In this document: positions 1 through 6,500 of the stretch, in pieces
Layout of the letters: each line of letters begins with the position of its first letter
Numbering within the stretch: position 1 is the first letter of the stretch
Assembly (NCBI GenBank): GCA_021107605.1
Contig: JAIOSN010000286.1
Location: 1 to 6,588, forward strand
Source: Anaerolineae bacterium
GTDB taxonomy: Bacteria > Chloroflexota > Anaerolineae > B4-G1 > SLSP01
Reading direction: 5' to 3'
Length of the DNA stretch: 6,588 nt
Made by a program: the position numbers and the translations under genes
Notes under the pieces: model-generated
Told to the model about the DNA's origin: nothing
What the model saw: only the letters and a program-made list of their open reading frames with translations
Database searches by the model: none

Positions 1-330
1 CGTGGGGCGAGCATGAGGGAGAGCGTTGCGGTTCCCGATACTAATATTATCTCAACGCCTGAGTGGGTGAAAACTCCCTCAGTTGAGCCGGGGAGAGTTC
101 TAATACTGGAACTGCATATTGACCCGGCCAATCCATATCGTTCGCAACGGTTCCCCTTCATTTTACGGTCATATCCGCTGGGCCAACCTGAAGCGGCGGT
201 TGATGTTGGAGAGCATATTGTCTCCATTACCGGATTAACGCCTTTCCAGAAATACGGCCCTTTTCTACTCCTGTCGGTTGGGGTTATCGTTTCCTTGATT
301 TTGACTACGTTGCTGACTGGCGGGAGTTAA
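1..330 (+). CDS. C-terminal part of a tail-anchored beta-sandwich membrane protein (5' partial)
   Basis: The frame is open from the first base of the window and stops at TAA 328-330, giving 109 residues. An ATG at 13 is probably internal: it has no clear ribosome binding site, and the fragment starts in the middle of a fold. Residues about 22-78 read like the second half of an Ig/Fn3-like beta-sandwich: a PEWV motif, a loop with VEPGR, the strand LILELHIDP, then RFPFILRSYP. They align by eye with a sandwich domain of the next gene (AEWVEITPS, then TVTITPP). Residues about 86-105 (GPFLLLSVG and following) are a hydrophobic helix with only a few residues after it, so the protein looks tail-anchored with its bulk in the cytoplasm. 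The gap to the next gene is 65 bases on the same strand, which suggests co-transcription. The upstream part is not visible; an FHA domain there is possible by analogy but is inference only. Confidence 0.75.
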   Translation, partial: RGASMRESVAVPDTNIISTPEWVKTPSVEPGRVLILELHIDPANPYRSQRFPFILRSYPLGQPEAAVDVGEHIVSITGLTPFQKYGPFLLLSVGVIVSLILTTLLTGGS

Positions 331-340
331 CTTGAGATTG

Positions 341-374
341 GATGCAGATTTACGCAGATAAATACTGATTTATC
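341..374. repeat. Repeat-like intergenic tract with a 7-bp hairpin
   Basis: The tract contains GCAGAT twice, at 344-349 and 354-359, and ends in a perfect inverted repeat: GATAAAT (357-363), loop ACTG, ATTTATC (368-374). The wording (GCAGATTTACGCAGATAAA) resembles short degenerate intergenic sequences that recur across many environmental bacterial genomes; that resemblance is from memory. The stem is AT-rich and weak and no T-run follows, so it is not a convincing terminator. A copy search in the parent genome would decide whether it is a repeat family. Confidence 0.4.
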
Positions 375-381
375 ATTGCTT

Positions 382-387
382 GGTGGG
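382..387 (+). promoter_or_regulatory. Weak ribosome binding site for the FHA-protein gene
   Basis: GGTGGG lies 8 bases before the ATG at 396. It is purine-rich but only a partial Shine-Dalgarno match. An in-frame TGA at 366-368 limits how far upstream the start can be, and no other ATG lies between it and 396, which supports this start. Confidence 0.45.
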
Positions 388-395
388 TAATAGCT

Positions 396-3300
396 ATGGC
401 TTCTCACGATCAGCTGGAAATTATTAGTCCTGATAGACAAGTGGCTTTCACCACGCTGGATCCCGCTCGAGGGATAACGAACATCGGGGGGGATCTAGAA
501 AATGACGTGGTCTTAACCGGCGCCGGAGTAGCGCCGTTCCACGCTATTTTGGATCACCGTAAAAAGCCATATCGATTGCTCTCGCTGGGACAGGGAGACA
601 TTCGCTTAGATGGGCGGGTGGTGTTATCCAATCAGCCCACGGCGTTGGAACCCTGGAGCACATGGGAGATTGGTGAGCATACGTTGATGCTGGCACCGGG
701 AGCCACAGGGGTTGAGGCTCCCGCGCTGCCCTCGGCAGTAATATCCCCGGCTTTGTTGCCTCCCCCTGTGCTCGCGCCCAGAGTAGCTCCCCCGGTACCC
801 GCGTCGCAGCCTCCGCAAATCTCTGCGCCACCGATGCAGATCACGGCCCGGCCCCTCGATCAACTTGATCAAATTCTGCTAGCGGAGCTTTCCGAACGCG
901 CGTGGACGGTCGCGGTGGAGGAGCAGGCTACCTTCGCGGTGCTATTGACCAATGGCGGTCCGATCGTCGCCACCTTCAACGTGGCGGTGGAGGGCGTGCC
1001 GGCGGAATGGGTAGAGATCACGCCAAGTCAGCTAAATTTGAACGAGGGTGAGCGCGGTACGGCTACGGTGACCATCACTCCTCCGCAGCACTTTACCAGT
1101 TCTGCGGGCGCACATCACCTGGATGTGGTAGTAAGCTCAGGCAATTATCCTGGACGCGCCAGCCATCTGGGCGCCACGTTGACCATTGAGCCTTATCATC
1201 AATTTGCGATCAGTGAGCTTGACCCGAAGCGACTGACTGTCGGTTCCAGACCGGGGACCACGGTCTTCCAGCTGGCTAACCAGGGGAATGATACGGCCCT
1301 CTTCCGACTAGAGGCCATGGACCCCGAACGCGCGTGCGCTTTTGAATTCAAGCTCCCTGACGAGGAGGCTCCGAGGGCGCAGCAGGCCGAGTTCCGTTTG
1401 CCGCCCGCAGAGACATTTGTACTGCCGCTCCATATCACTCCGTTGCAGCGACCCTTTATCGCGCTTCGTAAACGTCGCTACTCATTTAATGTCAACGTCT
1501 CTCTCTTGGCCGAGGGGCAGATCCCACGCACGCTCTTGGGTGATCTCCGTGTACGTCCCATTATCGGCCCGTGGTTGTTGTTCCTGATCACAACGATGTT
1601 GGCAGCGCTGATCGTTCTCTTCTTGCGCCCCCGAATTTATGCTTTTGCTGCCGCTCCGACGGAACTTGATGTGGGGGGGGCGGTGATATTCAATTACGCG
1701 ACCTCGCAGTTTGCTAACCGCTGGATCGAAACGGACGGTGGTACCCGCATTACTTTGGAGACTGCTGGGGGCACCTACATCGATAATCCTGAAGAAGATA
1801 CGCTCTATATCCTGAAAAGTGAAAATCTCTTATCGCAACTCATCCCGCGTTTATTCAGCGCAGCTTCTGATCCCATTGAAGTAGATGTGATTCCGTTGGA
1901 ACCTAAAATCCTTGTCTTTACTGTTGACCGGACCTCTTTGGTGGCCGGGGAAACGACTAATTTGCATTGGGAAGTGGTGAATGCTGATAACGTTATTTTG
2001 ATCGTTAATGGACAGGAACAGACTATCGCTCCGGCCGAGTACACCAGTGAGCGTGAAATAATGCCTACTACTAATCCCACACACTATACTTTGCAAGCGA
2101 CCAATCAATATGGCGGAGAAGCCGCTATGGCTAGCGTGAGCGTTAAGGTCTCTATGCCTACTCCCACCCCCTTGCCTAAACCCCTTATTCAGAAATTCAA
2201 TGTCTCCCCGCTAGAAATTTATACTGGTGATAGCGTGACTATCACCTGGCAAGCGGAAAATGCTACCGGAGTTGAGCTGCTAGGGGTGCAATATCCGCCT
2301 AACGGCAGCACGGTACAGACGTTGGATAAGGTGGGAGTGGTGGAATACGTGTTGACGGCGATCTACGACGATGGCGCCGGGGAACAACCGCCCAGCCGGC
2401 GTAACAGTGCGCCCGTGCGAGTGACGGTTCGCGAGAGACCCACTCCCACCCCCGAGCCAGAAATTCCGGTCATTGATGATTTCCGCGTCGTACCGAATGA
2501 GGTGACCAAGGGTACTCAGAACCCGGTGCAGTTGGTGTGGACCATCTCTGGCAAGACCACCAACATCGAGCTCAACGGTCCCACTATGGGGACTATAAGC
2601 AATCTCTCGGCTGAAAGCTCCTTGCCCATTCATGCTGAGGTGACGACCTTCTATATTCTGACGGCTTACAATGGTGAAGAGTTGAAGGTTAGCAAAACGG
2701 TGGAACTTACTGTGATTGAACCCACGGCTACGCCGCCACCGACAGCTACGCCGCCGCCAACGCCTACGCCATTGCCTGAACCGCTGATTCAATACTTCGA
2801 GGTTCAAGCTGTTGATAATCCAGATGACGTGATTGAGGTATCCAGTGAAGGATTTACCAAGAAATATGAAGTTGTTTATGGCGCCAAAGTCAAATTCCTC
2901 TGGTCGGCGATGAATGTACCGCAGGTCACACTGATTGCAGGCGAAAGTTCTACTGCGCGTCCGCCAGTGGGCGAGTTTGCTGCTACTATCTGGGAAGCTC
3001 TAGAATATCAACTAGTTGCCGCTAATGAGGGCGTCGCCAGTAAGTACGCCTTTATTCAGATTGTCTTGCAGCCCATTGAAGTTCCTCCAGCCCCTCAAAA
3101 TCTTAACGGGGAAACCGGCGGGGTAGGTTCTGGTCAACCGGTGACGCTCACTTGGACGTATGATTTGAATTATGTGGACGACATCATTGGTTTTCGTATC
3201 TATCGGGCAAACACGGAGGATGGTATCTTTACCCGCGTGGCAGATGAATCGCAGATAGACAATACGATGAACTCTTGGCCCGATCCTAACTCCGCGTGTG

Positions 3301-3419
3301 GGCAAGTTTATTACGCCAGTGCGGTATATCTGGATGTGGATAGCAAGAGGCAAGAGACGGACCCTACTGCAGAGCGTTGGTATAGTTGGCCTTGCGCTAC
3401 GCCGACTCCGGAATCTTGA
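396..3419 (+). CDS. FHA-domain, single-pass membrane protein with Ig-like and Fn3-like ectodomain
   Basis: This is a complete 1007-residue protein. Residues about 8-100 form an FHA-like domain with NDVVL (36-40) and H49-A50 conserved. The usual Arg after IG is Gly32 and the usual Ser-Arg before the His region is Ala46-Pro47, so classical phosphothreonine binding is doubtful. Residues about 105-150 are a Pro/Ala-rich hinge. Residues about 165-265 and 268-388 are two beta-sandwich domains. A transmembrane helix (391-410) follows a basic stretch (RKRR, 358-361), which predicts a cytoplasmic N-terminus and an exterior C-terminus. Outside are Ig-like repeats at about 420-498, 501-585, 596-678, 689-773 and 796-892. 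Several share the pattern P.I..F.V.P, then G..V...W. Pro/Thr linkers lie at 588-596, 682-689 and 776-796. An Fn3-like domain spans about 897-1000 (FRIYRA, 933-938). C968 and C1000 are the only cysteines beyond the membrane. The role is unknown; an envelope scaffold or adhesion receptor is inference. Confidence 0.9.
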   Translation: MASHDQLEIISPDRQVAFTTLDPARGITNIGGDLENDVVLTGAGVAPFHAILDHRKKPYRLLSLGQGDIRLDGRVVLSNQPTALEPWSTWEIGEHTLMLAPGATGVEAPALPSAVISPALLPPPVLAPRVAPPVPASQPPQISAPPMQITARPLDQLDQILLAELSERAWTVAVEEQATFAVLLTNGGPIVATFNVAVEGVPAEWVEITPSQLNLNEGERGTATVTITPPQHFTSSAGAHHLDVVVSSGNYPGRASHLGATLTIEPYHQFAISELDPKRLTVGSRPGTTVFQLANQGNDTALFRLEAMDPERACAFEFKLPDEEAPRAQQAEFRLPPAETFVLPLHITPLQRPFIALRKRRYSFNVNVSLLAEGQIPRTLLGDLRVRPIIGPWLLFLITTMLAALIVLFLRPRIYAFAAAPTELDVGGAVIFNYATSQFANRWIETDGGTRITLETAGGTYIDNPEEDTLYILKSENLLSQLIPRLFSAASDPIEVDVIPLEPKILVFTVDRTSLVAGETTNLHWEVVNADNVILIVNGQEQTIAPAEYTSEREIMPTTNPTHYTLQATNQYGGEAAMASVSVKVSMPTPTPLPKPLIQKFNVSPLEIYTGDSVTITWQAENATGVELLGVQYPPNGSTVQTLDKVGVVEYVLTAIYDDGAGEQPPSRRNSAPVRVTVRERPTPTPEPEIPVIDDFRVVPNEVTKGTQNPVQLVWTISGKTTNIELNGPTMGTISNLSAESSLPIHAEVTTFYILTAYNGEELKVSKTVELTVIEPTATPPPTATPPPTPTPLPEPLIQYFEVQAVDNPDDVIEVSSEGFTKKYEVVYGAKVKFLWSAMNVPQVTLIAGESSTARPPVGEFAATIWEALEYQLVAANEGVASKYAFIQIVLQPIEVPPAPQNLNGETGGVGSGQPVTLTWTYDLNYVDDIIGFRIYRANTEDGIFTRVADESQIDNTMNSWPDPNSACGQVYYASAVYLDVDSKRQETDPTAERWYSWPCATPTPES
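486..492 (+). repeat. Seven-G homopolymer in the FHA coding region
   Basis: Seven consecutive G bases encode Gly31-Gly32 and the first base of Asp33, exactly where an FHA domain normally has its phosphate-contacting Arg. Loss of one G brings a TAG (496-498) into frame two codons after the tract; gain of one G brings a TGA into frame a few codons later. It could be a slippage site or a sequencing-error hot spot. Confidence 0.6.
1673..1680 (+). repeat. Eight-G homopolymer just after the transmembrane segment
   Basis: Eight G bases run from the last base of the Val426 codon to the first base of the Ala429 codon, about 16 residues after the membrane helix. Deleting one G gives CGG TGA (stop at 1684-1686) and a 429-residue product. 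Adding one G gives a stop at TAA 1715-1717 and a product of about 440 residues. Either would remove the whole ectodomain while keeping the FHA domain, the beta-sandwiches and the anchor. Whether the tract length varies is unknown. Confidence 0.6.
2721..2783 (+). repeat. Pro/Thr linker-coding repeat
   Basis: This is a low-complexity coding stretch for residues 776-796, built from recurring PTATPP and PTPTP units with a near-repeated nucleotide unit of the form ACRGCTACGCCGCC. It links two Ig-like domains. Shorter versions are at 2157-2183 (PTPTPLPKP) and 2439-2462 (PTPTPEPE). Such linkers usually act as extended, protease-resistant spacers in exported proteins. The protein's own C-terminus ends in the same style (ATPTPES). 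Confidence 0.75.
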
Positions 3420-3462
3420 GGTTGGGGAGTTTCAGGTATGGGTTTATTGAAAGGCCTAAAGA

Positions 3463-3543
3463 TTTCACCACAAAGGTATGAAGAGTACCAAGATTCTAAA
3501 CCTAATTTTTTCTCTCAGGGGCCTCTGTGTCTCAGTGGTGAAC
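3463..3543. repeat. Degenerate inverted-repeat element in the intergenic gap
   Basis: The 148-base gap between the two complete starts is largely this element. Perfect 8-bp ends, TTCACCAC (3464-3471) and GTGGTGAA (3535-3542), flank arms that match only partly further in, around an AT-rich centre near 3494-3516. The wording (TTTCACCACAAAGG on the left, CCTCTGTGTCTCAGTGGTGAA on the right) strongly recalls a family of short inverted repeats scattered through many environmental bacterial genomes. That recollection is not a search result. It has no coding capacity for a transposase and no clear terminator T-run after a strong stem. The element ends 24 bases before the next start codon. Confidence 0.6.
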
Positions 3544-3557
3544 TAGCCTTTTTTAGT

Positions 3558-3561
3558 GGAG
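3558..3561 (+). promoter_or_regulatory. Ribosome binding site for the FG-GAP protein gene
   Basis: GGAG lies 6 bases before the ATG at 3568, a good Shine-Dalgarno core at normal spacing. It decides the start: the only other candidate after the in-frame TAG (3544-3546) is GTG 3556, which overlaps this site and has no ribosome binding site of its own. Confidence 0.7.
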
Positions 3562-3567
3562 TCAGAT

Positions 3568-6500
3568 ATGAGAAAAAATAAACGGTTAGCTACTACTCTG
3601 GTGAATCTCAGCACGGTGATAACTCTGGTGCTATTACCCTTACTCCATATCTTGCCTGTGGAGGCGCACTTATTGGCAGTTGGAGCGGATGTAGTACCCT
3701 TACTTACGCCGTCGCTGACCGCCCTAACTGCGATGGAACATTCCTCCCGGGGCACATCTTCTGACTGGCCTCCTTACTGGCGGGCGTCATTTGTGGAGAG
3801 TACCGCGACCAAATTTGGTTCTGCGACCTCGCTCTCCATACAACAATTTGCAGCTACCGCTGATGGTGGGACGACTATCGTCTACAATGGCGAGTTAGTG
3901 ACATATACACTGCTCCTGGAGAACCAGGGTACCGGGGTTATTACAGATGTACTGATCATAGATGTGCTGCCTAAAAATGCGTTGGATAAATTTTTTTGTT
4001 CACCCGCTTGCACAGAGATCTATGATGAGGAGGAAATCCCGGAGCCTTCGGGCGGTACCATCGTAGTTACGGCTACGCGCCAACTTAATTGGGAAGTCCC
4101 CACTCTGGATGCTGGAGAGAGTTTAGCCTTATCTTTCACCGGTCGGGTTATCGGTCAGCCAGAAGGCGCGGAGATCACCAATCGCGTATTTGCGCATTAT
4201 TACCTGGATGGCAATGAGAGTGCGTCCGGAGGTGAGGATTTAGCCTTGATGGTGCAGGTTCGTATCCAAGGGCGGGGAGCTAGTATCTCCGCGGTCCCCA
4301 CTTGGTTCTCGGAGGATGCTGGCGGCACTATCAGCCAGGATTGGGGGGATTTTGATCGTGATGGCGACCTTGATCTCGTGCTAGGTTCCTCGCTAGGGGC
4401 CTCAGTCTACCGCAACGAGGGCGATCACTTGGAGCATCTCTGGAGCACTGCGAAAATAAAAGATGATGTGGATTATCGACTCGCCTATGGTGTACGTTGG
4501 GCTGACGTGATTCCCGATCCCCAACAGTATCTCGAACTATTGTTGGTGGGCCCCAGTGCTGATGACCGGGCGATGACAGAAGGTCAGAACTACATCTATA
4601 GCTACGTGGAGTCTGAGCAGCTATTTGAGCAGGCGCGCACATTTAACACCCACTACCAATTGGTGCGTCTGGCCCCTGGTGATTATGATGGCGATGGCGA
4701 TATCGACTTGGTCGCCAGCACGAATGCTATCAACGGTACTGTTGAGACCCAGTTCCAGAAACTCTGCCCGGTGAACCTCTATCGGAACGACGGTGCGGGG
4801 AACTTTACCGGCACTGTCACGTCCACCAGCACCCATGCCATTGAATGTCTCAGTGAAAGAGCTACGGCTGCGTTGGAAGCTGCCGATTATGATGGTGATG
4901 GCGATCTAGATCTGGCCCTGGGCGCGTTCCCCGGCGATCTACTGATCCTGGAGAACCGGAGCAGCGCAGCTGCTACCGGGGTTTTAACTGCTACCAATCC
5001 CTTGACCGTAACTCGCTTACTGGCGAGTGGCTTGGAATACCTCCCCTACGATCTGGCCTGGGGCGATTTTGATGGCGACGGGGAGCTGGATCTGGCTGCG
5101 GCTTACCCCTTACAACGCCAAGTTCATGTCTACCAGCAGGGTGGCGGCAGCTTCGATACAGTAGCCCATATCCGCACTAGCGCCTTTATGACACCCCTCG
5201 CTATTGATTGGGGTGACTTTGATGGCGATGGTAATCTAGACCTGGCGGTCGCTGATGCGCCGCCTAAGTTTTACCGGTACGCTCCCACCGCCAACGCTTT
5301 CCAGCAGATCAGTAATCTCGCACTTGATTCCCAGACCAATTTAGGGCAAATTTGGAGTATGCGTGGTATCGAGCTCCAAGCTAAGGGAAACCTGGATTTA
5401 CTGGTAGGTAATCGCGACGGCCCTAGCCAGATCTTCACTGTGATCTCGCCTAAATTAGAAGCGACACTCACCGCAATCAGTGCGCAGGGTGCCAGCAGTG
5501 TAGCCTGGGGTGACGTTGACAACGACGGCGATCTCGATCTCCTGTTCGGCAGCGCCACTCTCCCCGCATTGAGCGCCTATCTGCGCCTTAACAGACTGGG
5601 TGAATTCCCAGATAGCATTGAGAAAAAATTTACTGCTACCGGTTTCGGGCCGCACGCTATCGCTTTCGGGAACGCTGATTCGGATGAAGCGCTAGAAGTT
5701 GCTATCGGTACGCCGCTCAAAGTGCAACTTTACCAGGATGGTGAGTTTGACGTGGCGGCTTGGCAGGTCAATACTACTCAAGCTGTTCGCAGTCTGGCTT
5801 GGAATGATGCGAACGATGACGGGCAATTAGATCTGCTGGTCGGATATGCCGCTGGCCCGGTGCAGCTCTATCTAAACCAGGGAACCACGCTCTCGTCAAC
5901 TGTCGCTTTTTCTACCCGCGAAACTGGAGATGCCCGCAGCCTGATTTGGGGCGATTATGATACTGATTACTACCAAGATTTCGCCGTCGGTATGTACGAT
6001 GGCCCGGTGCGCGTCTATCACAATAACGGAGATCTAACTTTTAGCTTGGTCTGGCAATCTCCCTTTTCCTCGCCCACGACCTCGATTGCGTGGGCCGATT
6101 ATGATGCGGATGGCGACCTTGATCTGGCCGTCGGCAACGACGGTAGCGATGACAGCCTCTGGGAAAACCAGGATGGCGATTTCGGTACGCTTCCCATCTG
6201 GACGGCGGGGGCGCCCACGGGTAAAACCGTAGCGCTGGCTTGGGGCGATTGGGACAACGATGGCTATCCGGAGCTAGCTGTGGGACGGGACAATGAGGCG
6301 GATCGGGTTTATGCGAATATCGGCAGTCAGCCGGGCTTGCCCCGGCTCGTCGAGATGTGGGCCTCGGCTGAACTTTCCGCCACTACGGGCCTCGCCTGGG
6401 GCGACCGCGATGGCGATGGCGATCTCGATTTGGCTATCAGCCAACAACAGGGCGGGGAGAGCGGCTATTACGAAAACACCCTGGTCACGCCGGCGCACCT

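Noticed and set aside
13..15. ATG 13 as the true start of the first gene
   Set aside because: The frame is open to the window edge, no ribosome site is visible in the 12 bases before it, and starting here would cut a beta-sandwich domain in half.
357..374. Hairpin as a rho-independent terminator after the first gene
   Set aside because: The stem is 7 bp and AT-rich with no following T-run, and the next gene starts 22 bases later on the same strand.
544..872. Overlapping reverse-strand ORFs opposite the Pro-rich hinge
   Set aside because: The three frames overlap each other and give Arg/Gly-rich or Ala-rich composition, as expected from the complement of a GC-rich proline hinge.
1342..1587. 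Second + strand ORF inside the FHA-protein gene
   Set aside because: It is an alternative frame with Arg/Ser-rich composition and lies wholly within a coherent domain and membrane-helix reading frame.
2280..2807. Long reverse-strand ORF (175 codons) opposite the Ig-like region
   Set aside because: It is antisense to a well-supported coding frame, its product is Arg/His-rich low-complexity sequence opposite Pro/Thr linkers, and it has no domain resemblance.
3543..3755. Reverse-strand ORF across the FG-GAP gene start
   Set aside because: It covers the signal-peptide coding region and ribosome site of a convincing gene on the other strand and has no recognisable product.
4331..4642. Reverse-strand ORFs opposite the FG-GAP gene (also 4621-4836, 5271-5558, 5455-5655, 6274-6498)
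   Set aside because: The repeated Asp-Gly codons (GAT, GGC) read in reverse give few stops, so open antisense frames are expected. The products carry recurring IEIAIA-type stretches that mirror the repeats.
4348..6429. Reading the D.D.DGD.D loops as EF-hands or RTX repeats
   Set aside because: The WGD lead-in, the roughly 50-residue spacing and the following L-A-V-G strand fit FG-GAP/VCBS propeller blades. EF-hand helices and nine-residue GGxGxD tandem units are absent.
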